From NCBI GenBank assembly GCA_910578245.1, contig CAJTPC010000002.1:82686-146685 (forward strand): a DNA stretch of 64,000 nt, given 5' to 3'. Shown here in pieces: positions 1 to 8,506 of the stretch. The stretch is from an uncultured Christensenella sp. (GTDB lineage Bacteria > Bacillota > Clostridia > Christensenellales > UBA3700). The notes beneath the pieces were generated by a model. It made no database searches. It saw nothing but the letters and a program-made list of their open reading frames with translations, and was not told where the DNA came from. The position numbers were made by a program, and so were the translations under genes. Position 1 is the stretch's first letter. Every line of letters starts with the position of its first letter.

Positions 1-1
1 G

Positions 2-646
2 GAATACCTTAAAGCGCTCAACGACACTCAATCTATCATAACTGCCCACACTGTAGCAAGAATAGGCGGCGGTTATCATCAGACGTCTGCCGATGAATAT
101 CCTTCGGCAAGTTGCGTACGTCAGATGTGGCAAAACTCGGATTTGCAAGCTATATCCCAAGGCATACCTCAATACGTTATGGACTATCTCAAAGAGCTTT
201 CCCCAACGCATTTACAAGTCGCATACGATAAGTTGTATTCTATCTTAAAATACAATATCGACAATATGCATTTGCCGGCTGTTCACGGCGTTAAAGAAGG
301 TATAGAAAATAGAATTGTCGCTACTCTAAAAAGTAGCGCATCTTGGCAAGATATGCTTGATAAACTCTCTACAAAAAGATATACAGACGCATATTTACTT
401 CGCACTCTAATCAATATACTCATATCCAATACCTATACGGCAGACGACTTGCAATACGATGCAGTGGACTACGTCAACGTACTCGCCGTGGAAAAGAATA
501 AAAGACAATTGCTCTCTTGCTTTGATTGTCAAGTAATAACCAAGTCGATAGAACTTCAATACGATAGTTTGATAAAGCGCGCAGACAGCGTTTACTCAAG
601 CGTAACTGAGAATGTAGCGGACCATATGCAAATTATAACGAGATAA
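2..646 (+). CDS. tmcAL: tRNA(Met) cytidine acetate ligase TmcAL (YlbM family), C-terminal part
   Basis: The reading frame is open from the left edge, so this is the C-terminal part (about 214 residues) of a longer protein. The visible stretch RIGGGYHQT followed by PSASCVRQM resembles the conserved 'RxGAGYHD...ASATxIR' segment of the YlbM/TmcAL nucleotidyltransferase family, which uses acetate and ATP to make N4-acetylcytidine at the wobble position of elongator tRNA-Met. The N-terminal HxGH-type active site lies outside the window. In Bacillus, ylbM lies near ylbJ, and the neighbour here is ylbJ, which supports the call. The first Met in the visible part (125) is internal, not the start. Confidence 0.8.
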   Translation, partial: EYLKALNDTQSIITAHTVARIGGGYHQTSADEYPSASCVRQMWQNSDLQAISQGIPQYVMDYLKELSPTHLQVAYDKLYSILKYNIDNMHLPAVHGVKEGIENRIVATLKSSASWQDMLDKLSTKRYTDAYLLRTLINILISNTYTADDLQYDAVDYVNVLAVEKNKRQLLSCFDCQVITKSIELQYDSLIKRADSVYSSVTENVADHMQIITR

Positions 647-720
647 ATAGCCGTTGTTCGCAGCTATACAAAGCCAAATCGTAATATCATATTTCCCAAT
701 TATTCGCCATATATTTTTAT

Positions 721-1710
721 ATGTTTACTCTCACAAAAAAGGCAAGAAAAGCTCTACCGCTTTCGCTGATAATATGCTTTTTCATATGCTGTCTGGTAAT
801 AAATCCGCAAAGATATATCCAAAGCATTTTCAGCGGTATGTTGCTCTTTGCAAAAAACGTAGCGCCTGCGCTATTTCCTTTTTTCTTCTTCACAAAACTT
901 CTTACGGGTCTAGGCGGAGCAAGCGCTCTGGGAAAAGCTCTCAAAAAACCGGTTTCCAAATTATACAACGCTCCTCAAGAGAGCGGTTATATCCTAGTTA
1001 TGAGTCTAATATCAGGGTACCCTATAGGCGCAAAACTAATAAGCGACTTTTATGAGAACGGCAACTTTACGATAGACAATTGCAAAAAAGTATCGTCTTT
1101 CACCTCGACTTCGGGACCTCTATTCGTAGTGGGTACGGTCGGTACGCTAATGCTGTCATCTCCGAAGGCGGGTTACGTACTTTTCCTGTGCCACGCCTTG
1201 GGCGCGCTAATCAACGGCTTGATATACCGCGGTCGCAAGAGTGAAAACAAACTTATGTCAATGCCCTCTACTCAAGACGATGACAACCTTCTCAACAAGT
1301 CTATCACGTCCTCTATTCTCTCCGTCCTTGTCGTAGGCGGTTATATAGCCATTTTCAGTATGATTATCGACATTGCAATAGACTTGAAAATAGTAGACGG
1401 ATTGGCTTTTTTGCTTGCAAAACCTTTGTCGCTCTTTAACTTATCTCCTCAAATAGCAGAAGCTACCGTCATTTCGTTTATCGAGATTACCAGAGGATGT
1501 CAAACTTTTGCGCAAAGCGGAGTAAGCATAAAAATAATCCTGCCGTTTATTGCAGGACTACTCTCGTTCGGCGGTCTTTCTATTACCTTTCAATCGCTGA
1601 CTTTTCTCAAAAGTTGTAAGGTCAAGACGTCATATTATCTGCTTGTAAAACTTACTCAAGCGATCATAACTTTCGTCATATCGCTTGGTATTGTAGAAAT
1701 CTTTTATTGA
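721..1710 (+). CDS. ylbJ: YlbJ-family sporulation integral membrane protein
   Basis: A 329-residue hydrophobic protein with roughly eight membrane segments. The segment FTSTSGPLFVVGTVG and the earlier SGYPIGAKL match the conserved core of the YlbJ / nucleoside-recognition (Gate) domain family. In Bacillus subtilis YlbJ is needed for resistant spores; its transported substrate is not known. It lies 74 bases after tmcAL on the same strand and converges with the coiled-coil gene on the other strand, overlapping its end by 7 bases. Presence of ylbJ suggests a sporulating ancestry but does not prove that this organism sporulates. Confidence 0.85.
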   Translation: MFTLTKKARKALPLSLIICFFICCLVINPQRYIQSIFSGMLLFAKNVAPALFPFFFFTKLLTGLGGASALGKALKKPVSKLYNAPQESGYILVMSLISGYPIGAKLISDFYENGNFTIDNCKKVSSFTSTSGPLFVVGTVGTLMLSSPKAGYVLFLCHALGALINGLIYRGRKSENKLMSMPSTQDDDNLLNKSITSSILSVLVVGGYIAIFSMIIDIAIDLKIVDGLAFLLAKPLSLFNLSPQIAEATVISFIEITRGCQTFAQSGVSIKIILPFIAGLLSFGGLSITFQSLTFLKSCKVKTSYYLLVKLTQAIITFVISLGIVEIFY

Positions 1711-2189
1711 TTTCCATCTTCACCTTCGGATCTTTCATCGGCAACGTAAAGGCTATTGCGTTTAGCGTATACCTTATTGAGCATATCTCTCATAGAATTT
1801 TCCACGTCTAGGTACAGCGAATTGACTTGCTCGTAACTCTGCTCGACTAGATTATCTGCGTATGCTCCTGCGTTGTTGACGAGTTCGCTAGCCTGCATTT
1901 GCGCCTCTCTCATTATTTCGCTTTCTGCTACAAGTCGCATGGCTTCTTGCTTTGCTTCCTCAATAATATTCTGCGCTTCTTTCTCGGCTTCTGCTTTTAT
2001 ATTATCGCAATCGCGCAACAATACGGTTGCCTCCGCAAGTTCGTTGGGAAGTTGATTTCTTATCTGTTGCAATATACCTAGACACGTATTGGCGTCAACA
2101 AGTCGCATATTGGAAAACATCTGCTTTTTACCGTTGTTGACAGTTTCCTCCAACCTGTCCAAAAGTCTGCTTATCGTCATCGTATTCAT
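1704..2189 (-). CDS. Coiled-coil protein linked to coaD (ATP synthase subunit B/E-like)
   Basis: A 161-residue protein dominated by a charged alpha-helical stretch (about residues 55-110, rich in Glu, Ala and Lys with heptad spacing), resembling the small 'ATPase' proteins that often follow coaD in Clostridia. The start overlaps the stop of the rsmD-coaD gene (ATGA), which shows translational coupling. No enzymatic motif is visible. DivIVA-like or ATP-synthase-stalk-like roles have been suggested for such proteins by similarity only; the function is unknown. Confidence 0.75.
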   Translation of the reverse strand: MNTMTISRLLDRLEETVNNGKKQMFSNMRLVDANTCLGILQQIRNQLPNELAEATVLLRDCDNIKAEAEKEAQNIIEEAKQEAMRLVAESEIMREAQMQASELVNNAGAYADNLVEQSYEQVNSLYLDVENSMRDMLNKVYAKRNSLYVADERSEGEDGNQ

Positions 2190-3184
2190 AGTTTCTCCTT
2201 ATAAACCTTGACAACGGCTCTGGCTACGCCGTCAGGCAAATATTTTTTTATATCCTCGCTCGCTTTGAGTTTCTCTCTTATAAGCGAAGAAGAGATTTCT
2301 CTTATGCCTTCTACAAGTTGAGTATCCAAGCCGTGTTCTTTATTAAACTCAGCCATTTCCTCCTCGTACTTTAGATCGCTTGAGTTGCGATACCCTCTAT
2401 ACACGATATTTATATTGTTTTTTTTGCAATACTCGTATACGTATCCGTCGCATACGTCAACCGTCACGTTTAGATAGTCATTGACGGCAAGTTTTGCAAA
2501 TGCCACTCTCTCTTCTAAAGAAAACAAATAGTTCTTATCCGGATTGCAAGCAAGCAGTATTACCGCCTCGTCATACGTATCAAGCGCCCTGTCAAGCACG
2601 TCCAAATGTCCCTTCGTGATTGGATCGTAACTTCCCGCTAACGCCGTCTTACCTCTCGACTTAGCGATATAGTCTACGGTAACTATCCCAAAGCGTTTGC
2701 GCTTTGCGATACACATACCGCTTGGCAAAGTATATTCTTTATCGGAGTGTTCGTATATTATAAAGCCTCCGTCTGCAAGCAAGTCTTTTTCCTTGACGAT
2801 TTGGCATATATCCTCGATATAATCGCTCTTGTATGGCGGATCAACGAAGATAAAATCCCACTTTCCGTCTGCCGTAAACAAAGTATCGCGCCAATCGCGA
2901 TTGACAACTTTATGTTTTTCTGAAATCCCTTTCAGATTGCCTTGCGTAAGAGAAATCGATGACTTACTCGCGTCGGCGAAAAGCGTATAACTCGCTCCTC
3001 GGCTAATAGCCTCGATTCCCATAGAACCGCTACCGCAGAACAAGTCGAGAAATCTACTGCCGGCTACGTCAAATTGAATGACGTTGAAGATACTCTCTTT
3101 GACTTTGTCGCCCGTGGGTCGCACGTCGTTACCGATCGGAGAATTAAGTCTTTTCCCTCTATATTTACCGCTTATTACTCTCAT
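2186..3184 (-). CDS. rsmD/coaD: Fused 16S rRNA m2G966 methyltransferase RsmD and phosphopantetheine adenylyltransferase CoaD
   Basis: A single 332-residue frame with two complete enzymes. Residues 1-173 are RsmD: RVISGKYRG at the start, SAM-binding FLDLFCGSGSMGIEA (46-60) and the catalytic VDPPY (114-118). Residues about 179-332 are CoaD: AGSYDPITKGH (183-193, the nucleotidyl-transferase TxGH motif) and EISSSLIREKL near the C-terminus. CoaD makes dephospho-CoA from phosphopantetheine and ATP; RsmD methylates the 30S decoding region. No stop or start codon lies at the joint, and both halves keep their key residues, so both are probably active. The two genes are usually adjacent but separate in Firmicutes. 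Confidence 0.93.
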   Translation of the reverse strand: MRVISGKYRGKRLNSPIGNDVRPTGDKVKESIFNVIQFDVAGSRFLDLFCGSGSMGIEAISRGASYTLFADASKSSISLTQGNLKGISEKHKVVNRDWRDTLFTADGKWDFIFVDPPYKSDYIEDICQIVKEKDLLADGGFIIYEHSDKEYTLPSGMCIAKRKRFGIVTVDYIAKSRGKTALAGSYDPITKGHLDVLDRALDTYDEAVILLACNPDKNYLFSLEERVAFAKLAVNDYLNVTVDVCDGYVYEYCKKNNINIVYRGYRNSSDLKYEEEMAEFNKEHGLDTQLVEGIREISSSLIREKLKASEDIKKYLPDGVARAVVKVYKEKL

Positions 3185-3215
3185 ACTTTACAAGGCTGTT
3201 CCTTAATAAATCTAT

Positions 3216-3749
3216 TTATTTAATTACTCCAACGGGCGTGATTACTAAGTCTAGAGGCTTGTCCCATTTATCGCAAATCACTTCGTCCAATACTTGTTCT
3301 TCAAAGGCAAGACCGACTTTGAAAGTATCTACGCTTGCAAAATATCTGTCGTAATATCCTTTGCCTTTGCCAAGCCTGTTGAGTTTTTTATCCGCTCCCA
3401 AAAGAGGAGTAATCGTCACGGCAGGTCTGACGTCCTTTGGCGACAATCTTTCGCCTATAGGCTCTGATATGCCCCAACTACCCGCTTGATACTTAGTATC
3501 CTTATTCACCTTTACGAGCGCTATATCTTCGCCGTCAACGACAGGAAGATATACCTGCCTACTCTTGCTAAAATACTCTATAATAGCTTTAGTGTCCACT
3601 TCGCTTGGCAGAGAATTGTATATGCATATGCTTCCGCTCGGCAATGACGTATCTTGCAAAATACTTGCAATTTTTTCGCTTTGGCTCGCTTTGTCGGATA
3701 TGTTTGCAACGATAGTTCTCAAAGCCTTTCTCTGCGATGACTTATCCAT
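3216..3749 (-). CDS. 5-formyltetrahydrofolate cyclo-ligase
   Basis: A 177-residue protein of normal family length. The signature LGKGKGYYDRYF near residues 126-137 binds the folate and ATP phosphates, and the C-terminal DLVITPVGVI strand is typical. It converts 5-formyl-THF to 5,10-methenyl-THF with ATP, recycling folate in the cytosol. The start codon directly follows the stop of the upstream hydratase (no intergenic base), so the two are co-transcribed. Confidence 0.92.
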   Translation of the reverse strand: MDKSSQRKALRTIVANISDKASQSEKIASILQDTSLPSGSICIYNSLPSEVDTKAIIEYFSKSRQVYLPVVDGEDIALVKVNKDTKYQAGSWGISEPIGERLSPKDVRPAVTITPLLGADKKLNRLGKGKGYYDRYFASVDTFKVGLAFEEQVLDEVICDKWDKPLDLVITPVGVIK

Positions 3750-6005
3750 TTATTTTTTTGCCTTATAATAGTTTATTAAACAACCTTTGGATATAATCTC
3801 TCTCTCGTCCGCCGTCAACGCGTCTACAGTCAAAACAGTGTCTAGTACTTCGCTACCTCGTACTATCTTAGCCTTAAACTCGCAACCGCCGTTGTCGATA
3901 GTATTTTTGACGTCATAAACGACTATTATATCATCGTCTTGATAACTCTCTTGCGAAAGAAATGGGAGCATACCCCAATTTATAAGATTGGAGCGATATC
4001 TCTTGGTTGCGTACTCCTTAGCGATATTGCATACTCCGCCAAGCACTCTCTGACAGCTAGCCGCCTGTTCTCTTGCGCTTCCGTCGCCGGGTTTTACTGC
4101 GTATACACCGCTACCTATCGATACGCTGCCCTTGAGCTGTACGCCGGCTTTCTTAACTGCGTCAAGATATTCTCCGCCAAGCCCGTTTGTTCTTCTGTCA
4201 AGTTCGCCCTCAAAGACCTTCTTCGCTTTGCCGACATAGTCCGGACATTTTCTTGAAAGCGCAAATTCTGCAAGTTTCATTGGGTTGGAACGGTAACTCG
4301 ACGTTTCGCCCGACGGAATAAGTTCATCGGTAGTAGTGACAGGGTCGTTGATGACCGCGCTTAATTTAACTACGATATTGTCAGTCAACTCTATTACTTC
4401 CGGCCAGTCGCAGATATTGGGACCGTACTCTAGATTTGCGTCTTTATCGGCTTTGCCCCAGCCGTTGTACACTCTCTTTTCATATATGGATTTATCATAT
4501 TCAAAAGCAGGAATTGTATTGTCATAGTCCATATCCATTGCGCTGGTAAGAACTCCGCCGTTCGACGCCGTAGCCGCAATAGAACGCGCGTCCATAAGAG
4601 CGACCGATGCAATCTGACCGCCGGCAGGTTTGCTTCCCTCTCTCGACTCGAAGTTTCGGGTAGTATGTCTGATAGACAAAGCGTTGTTGGCAGGCACGTC
4701 GCCTGCGCCGAAGCACGGACCGCAAAAAGCGCTCTTTACGTTGGCTCCGCTCTTGACAAGTTGAGCAATTGCGCCCTTCTTAAGCAAGTCGTAATATACC
4801 GGCGTAGATGACGGATACACGCTCAGAGTGAACTTGCCGTCGCCCACGGCTTTGCCGTTAAGAATTGAACTTGCCTCGATAATATTGTCGTACGTACCGC
4901 CCGCGCAACCTGCAATTATACCCTGCTCAACTCTAATTTTTCCATCGACAACCTTATCAGTCAACTTAAAATTAATTTTATTGTTGTTGAGCAATTCGTT
5001 GCATTTTTTCTCTACCGCCGAAAGAATATCCATAGGATTGTCTATCACGTCTTGCAAATTGTATACGTTGGACGGGTGGAAAGGCAGAGCAATTTGCGGA
5101 ACTACCTTTGACAAATCTACATCCACTACGCCATCGTAATAAGCGAGTTTTTGAGGAGTAATGACAGCGTAATCGTCAAGTCTGCCTCTCACTCCGTAAT
5201 AATTCTTGACTTCATTATCATCAGTCGTCCATATAGACGTCAGACAAGTGGTTTCCGTTGTCATTACGTCTATGCCTATGCGGTACTCTATCGGCAAGTT
5301 CTTAATACCCTCGCCCACGAATTCCATAACCTTGTTCTTGACAAAACCGCCTTTGAATACTGCGCCTATAATTGCAAGCGCAACGTCTTGCGGACCCACG
5401 CCCTTTCTCGGCGCTCCCGTCAAGTGAATAGCAACGACTTCGGGATATTTAATGTCATACGTACGGCAAAGAAGCTGTTTTACAAGTTCAGGTCCGCCTT
5501 CGCCGACTGCCATAGTACCCAAAGCGCCATATCTCGTGTGAGAGTCTGAACCCAATATCATCTTTCCGCAACCGGACATACATTCGCGCATATAGGTATG
5601 TATTACCGCTTGATGGGGCGGTACGAATATCCCGCCGTATTTCTTAGCCGCGGACAAACCGAATACATGGTCGTCCTCATTAATAGTACCGCCGACGGCG
5701 CAAAGCGAATTGTGGCAGTTGGTCAACACGTAAGGTATAGGAAATTCTTTTAGACCGCTTGCCTTTGCCGTCTGAATAATACCTACGTAGGTAATATCGT
5801 GCGATGCCAAAGCGTCGAACTTGATTTGAAGAGGTTGTCCCTTTTGCGTAGTCGGCAACGTGTTGTGCTTTGCCAATATGCCGTACGCCATAGTTCCCTT
5901 ATAGGCTTCGTCTATAGTCTTTGCGTCGACGCCCTTTGCCTTTAATTCGTCCAAAGACGTGAATTTGCCGTCCAAGTAATACTGTCCTTGCTTTAGTTGT
6001 ATCAT
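3750..6005 (-). CDS. Aconitase-superfamily hydratase (YbhJ-like)
   Basis: A 751-residue protein, close to the roughly 750 residues of the E. coli YbhJ-type putative hydratases. The start at 6005 was chosen because GGAG lies 8 bases upstream and because the longer frame adds 36 residues of non-conserved sequence. Aconitase features include LGSDSHTRYGALG, the 4Fe-4S cysteines in SAFCGPCFGAGD, and a C-terminal swivel domain carrying SYRSNP-type substrate residues. True citrate/isocitrate specificity cannot be claimed: this subfamily is distinct from AcnA/AcnB, and no citrate synthase or isocitrate dehydrogenase is nearby. It is probably a [4Fe-4S] hydro-lyase of unknown substrate. Confidence 0.82.
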   Translation of the reverse strand: MIQLKQGQYYLDGKFTSLDELKAKGVDAKTIDEAYKGTMAYGILAKHNTLPTTQKGQPLQIKFDALASHDITYVGIIQTAKASGLKEFPIPYVLTNCHNSLCAVGGTINEDDHVFGLSAAKKYGGIFVPPHQAVIHTYMRECMSGCGKMILGSDSHTRYGALGTMAVGEGGPELVKQLLCRTYDIKYPEVVAIHLTGAPRKGVGPQDVALAIIGAVFKGGFVKNKVMEFVGEGIKNLPIEYRIGIDVMTTETTCLTSIWTTDDNEVKNYYGVRGRLDDYAVITPQKLAYYDGVVDVDLSKVVPQIALPFHPSNVYNLQDVIDNPMDILSAVEKKCNELLNNNKINFKLTDKVVDGKIRVEQGIIAGCAGGTYDNIIEASSILNGKAVGDGKFTLSVYPSSTPVYYDLLKKGAIAQLVKSGANVKSAFCGPCFGAGDVPANNALSIRHTTRNFESREGSKPAGGQIASVALMDARSIAATASNGGVLTSAMDMDYDNTIPAFEYDKSIYEKRVYNGWGKADKDANLEYGPNICDWPEVIELTDNIVVKLSAVINDPVTTTDELIPSGETSSYRSNPMKLAEFALSRKCPDYVGKAKKVFEGELDRRTNGLGGEYLDAVKKAGVQLKGSVSIGSGVYAVKPGDGSAREQAASCQRVLGGVCNIAKEYATKRYRSNLINWGMLPFLSQESYQDDDIIVVYDVKNTIDNGGCEFKAKIVRGSEVLDTVLTVDALTADEREIISKGCLINYYKAKK

Positions 6006-6044
6006 ATCGTATCTCCAAAAATGATTGTAGTATTGTTTTTTTAT

Positions 6045-6115
6045 TGCTGTCACCTTGAGCGAGTCCGCATTTTTTATACTGTTGAGATTTCTCAACTTCG
6101 GTCGAAATGACATAA
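6045..6115. repeat. Short intergenic element with TGTCA/TGACA ends
   Basis: The stretch begins GCTGTCACCTTGAGCG and ends CTTCGGTCGAAATGACA, giving imperfect terminal inverted repeats (TGTCA...TGACA). A related piece (TGAGCG-type, 'cttcgacaacgctcagggtgaca') occurs at 22165-22192. This resembles the small mobile-like repeats with 'TGTCACCCTGAGCG' ends seen between genes in many bacteria. No coding potential. Confidence 0.5.
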
Positions 6116-6120
6116 AGAAC

Positions 6121-6257
6121 GCTAGACGCGACCGCAGAGATTGGTCGTATTTTTGTCCGCGCCGGGGCGAGATGAAATCGCCAAGCGTACTACATGTACA
6201 CGTCGACTTCTCGAGTCCCGAGGTTAGGACAAAAAGACGGCGGATATAAGCGGTAGC
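6121..6257. repeat. Long imperfect palindrome, copy 1
   Basis: About 137 bases that fold on themselves. The ends are GCTA...TAGC, the inner arms share TTTTTGTCC / GGACAAAAA, and the centre is GTAC-TACAT-GTAC at 6187-6199. A second element with the same design (arms around GTAC-TATAT-GTAC) lies at 52723-52881. Both sit just 3' of a minus-strand gene. There is no reading frame of note; it is interpreted as a non-coding repeat or a large 3' hairpin. Confidence 0.6.
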
Positions 6258-6309
6258 TTAACAAATTTATTATAGCCTATATTTTCATATATTGCAAGTC
6301 AATGTATTG

Positions 6310-7254
6310 TCACTTGCAGGCTTTTTTTACGACGTACTTTTGACAAAAACCTATTGGGTGGTAGGACTGCTTTGACTTACGCAATCCCTCCAAGCCCATA
6401 TCCTCTTGGCGATTGATTACTCTCACCTGCTCAAAATGCTTTTGCGCAAAGGCTTGGCATAGATAAGAATACACGCCGTCATAATTTATATCACCTTTTT
6501 CTATATGCGTAATTCCCACGCTTGACGGAGTGATTTCTCCCAAAGAAAAGCCTATAATCTTACCTTGATATTCTATCACATCGGCAAAATAATTTTCGTA
6601 CTTTCCGATGAATTGCAGAGCCAAAGAAATTACGCTGATTTCATCGTTTGCCATTTCGTCAAAATCTTTATCGTCGAACTCCTTACTCTCTTCCCAACCG
6701 TTGATAAAAGCCAAAACTTTGTCTTTATCGTCTGCGGTATATGAGCGAAATACCGTTCCGCCCTCCTCGTTGGGTCTGTAAGCCTTGATAAAATTATTGA
6801 CGTGATTGCGCTTGGAATGGAGTTTTTTACCTGCGTACGTGATAAGACTTTGGGGATTGTAGAGATATTCGGCGTAATCTTGGTTTAAGACGTACTCGTA
6901 ATTATCCCCCAATATATCAACGTACTCTTGCGGAGTGGACATGACGTACATGTTCTGACCTTCCGACTTGCAAAAGTCTTCAATCTTGCCATAAGCATAT
7001 TTGATTTTTTCTATTACGCAAAGCGGAGGCAGATAAATATACCCGTCGCGAACGCCGTCCTCGTTGAATTTATCGTGAGGTCTGAATCGCAGATAAATGA
7101 CTCCGTCTTCCTCGGCAATCTGCATGCTTTTGTAATTAAAGAAGTCCCAACCCTTAAGATAAAGGAGAGAATACTCGCTGCCGTCATAGTCGGTAAGCAT
7201 TTGAATTCTTGCTATATTTGAAAAGTCCTCGTCGTTAATTGCTCTAAATAGCAT
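6310..7254 (-). CDS. DUF2156 / phosphatidylglycerol lysyltransferase-type acyltransferase
   Basis: A 314-residue soluble protein with two GNAT-like halves as in the DUF2156 (LPG synthase C-terminal) family. Conserved pieces are KKLHSKRNHVNNFIKAY (about 142-158) and a C-terminal VINRQEDMGLEGLRKSK, both diagnostic of this group. In MprF the domain moves an aminoacyl group from tRNA to phosphatidylglycerol; free-standing versions like this lack the flippase and their substrate is unknown. The gene stands alone on the minus strand, facing away from the next gene. Confidence 0.78.
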   Translation of the reverse strand: MLFRAINDEDFSNIARIQMLTDYDGSEYSLLYLKGWDFFNYKSMQIAEEDGVIYLRFRPHDKFNEDGVRDGYIYLPPLCVIEKIKYAYGKIEDFCKSEGQNMYVMSTPQEYVDILGDNYEYVLNQDYAEYLYNPQSLITYAGKKLHSKRNHVNNFIKAYRPNEEGGTVFRSYTADDKDKVLAFINGWEESKEFDDKDFDEMANDEISVISLALQFIGKYENYFADVIEYQGKIIGFSLGEITPSSVGITHIEKGDINYDGVYSYLCQAFAQKHFEQVRVINRQEDMGLEGLRKSKQSYHPIGFCQKYVVKKACK

Positions 7255-7271
7255 AATTTCCTTATTTTTAG

Positions 7272-7300
7272 TTGTACGTATTCTAATTTATGTGTATAAT
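7272..7300 (+). promoter_or_regulatory. Promoter for the 7307 gene; predicted leaderless
   Basis: TTGTAC (7272-7277), 17-base spacer, TATAAT (7295-7300). Only 6 bases separate the -10 box from the ATG at 7307 and there is no Shine-Dalgarno sequence, so transcription should begin at or next to the start codon. Confidence 0.7.
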
Positions 7301-7306
7301 TGAAGT

Positions 7307-7816
7307 ATGAAAAAATTTTATCCTTTCAAACAAAAAACTTGGATATATATTCTCTCGATACTTGCAATTATTATATTGTTAATTTTTATGATTGTCAAGA
7401 TTTTAGGCGTTGCCGGCGCAGGGAATTTAGTATCCTATCACCATACGGAAGACATAGTCGCGACCGTCATAATGGGCGTAGTTGCGATACTGCTCTCGGT
7501 TTTCGTTTTCTTATGCGGATTACGTCTTGGCAAAAATCACGTATTCTACGTAATGGGCTTTTTGGTAGAGCGTATCAAATACGAAGATATTATCGTGATA
7601 AATATGGACACCGCAGGAGAATTTATGCTGATATATTATAAGGTTAAAAGACGCGGTATGGTCAAGGATAATAAGACGGGAATAAACGCCGACGTAATCA
7701 TGGTCAATTGCAAAAAACAATATTTTGACAATATAATTGACGGTTTGAGGGCAAAGCAACCCTCGCTTGTAGTGGAATTCATAACAAAAGGAGATAAAAA
7801 GGCTTTGAATAAGTGA
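7307..7816 (+). CDS. Membrane protein with two TM segments and a PH-like tail
   Basis: A 169-residue protein of unknown function. Two hydrophobic helices (about 12-34 and 50-70) are followed by a beta-rich cytosolic part (about 78-160) that resembles small bacterial PH-type domains in layout, although no diagnostic motif is visible. It starts with KK and lacks a signal peptidase site, so it stays in the membrane. The start rests on the promoter spacing, since no ribosome binding site is present. Confidence 0.6.
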   Translation: MKKFYPFKQKTWIYILSILAIIILLIFMIVKILGVAGAGNLVSYHHTEDIVATVIMGVVAILLSVFVFLCGLRLGKNHVFYVMGFLVERIKYEDIIVINMDTAGEFMLIYYKVKRRGMVKDNKTGINADVIMVNCKKQYFDNIIDGLRAKQPSLVVEFITKGDKKALNK

Positions 7817-7880
7817 CAGATAAAATTGCGCAAATCAGCGGCAATCTCTCACAAGAACTTATGAAAAGACTATAAAACAA

Positions 7881-8474
7881 ATGAAAGCAGTCTTAGCAAG
7901 CAATAACAAACACAAACTTATAGAAATCAAGGCTATGCTGTCGGGCAAATTCGAAGATATACTCACGCTTAAAGACCTTGGCATAGAAATAGATATTGAA
8001 GAAAACGGAACGACTTTTGAAGAAAACGCGTACATAAAGGCAAGTGCTATTGCCAAGATGACGGGTATGCCGGCAATAGGCGACGACAGCGGAATTTGCG
8101 TACTCGCTCTGAATGGCGAGCCCAATATATACTCCGCCCGATACGCAGGCGAGCCTTGTAACGACAGAAACAACAACGAGAAATTACTCTCCAAACTCCA
8201 CGCTTTAGAAAGCGACGGAAAAAAAGTCGATAGAACGGCTTACTTTCAAAGCGTAGTTGTACTGTGCTATCCCGATGGCAGTTACGTCAGCGGAAGCGGA
8301 AGAACGTATGGCAAAATTATTGATGATTACCGAGGCTCTAACGGATTTGGTTACGACCCGTTGTTTTTGAGCGACGAATTGGGCAAAACGTTCGGCGAAG
8401 CGGTAATGGAAGAAAAGAATACGATTTCTCACCGTTCGCGCGCTCTTAAAAATTTGCTTGAGAAAATTGTTTGA
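7881..8474 (+). CDS. rdgB: RdgB/HAM1-type XTP/dITP diphosphatase
   Basis: A 197-residue protein of normal length. The N-terminal LASNNKHKLIEIK binds the nucleotide triphosphate; IGDDSGICV carries the metal-binding Asp pair; GFGYDPLF and SHRSRAL near the C-terminus recognise the base. It removes non-canonical purine nucleotides (ITP, dITP, XTP) by hydrolysis to the monophosphate plus pyrophosphate. The stop overlaps the -35 box of the next gene's promoter. Confidence 0.95.
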   Translation: MKAVLASNNKHKLIEIKAMLSGKFEDILTLKDLGIEIDIEENGTTFEENAYIKASAIAKMTGMPAIGDDSGICVLALNGEPNIYSARYAGEPCNDRNNNEKLLSKLHALESDGKKVDRTAYFQSVVVLCYPDGSYVSGSGRTYGKIIDDYRGSNGFGYDPLFLSDELGKTFGEAVMEEKNTISHRSRALKNLLEKIV

Positions 8475-8499
8475 CATTATCTTATAAAAAGAGTAATTT
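8471..8499 (+). promoter_or_regulatory. Promoter for the 8507 phosphodiesterase; predicted leaderless
   Basis: TTGACA (8471-8476), 17-base spacer, TAATTT (8494-8499), then 7 bases to the ATG at 8507. The -35 box overlaps the stop codon of rdgB. The only purine-rich stretch upstream (AAGAG) is too far away to serve well as a Shine-Dalgarno sequence. Confidence 0.5.
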
Positions 8500-8506
8500 T
8501 ATAAAT

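Noticed and set aside
717..1055. Overlapping frames within ylbJ on both strands
   Set aside because: They lack ribosome binding sites and conserved features; ylbJ is clearly the coding frame.
3750..6005. Calling the aconitase-like protein a TCA-cycle aconitase
   Set aside because: Size and motif pattern fit the YbhJ-type group and no other TCA genes are nearby; only a hydratase function is supported.
7815..7877. Twenty-codon frame between the 7307 gene and rdgB (GTG start overlapping the previous stop)
   Set aside because: No ribosome binding site or recognisable peptide; could be chance.
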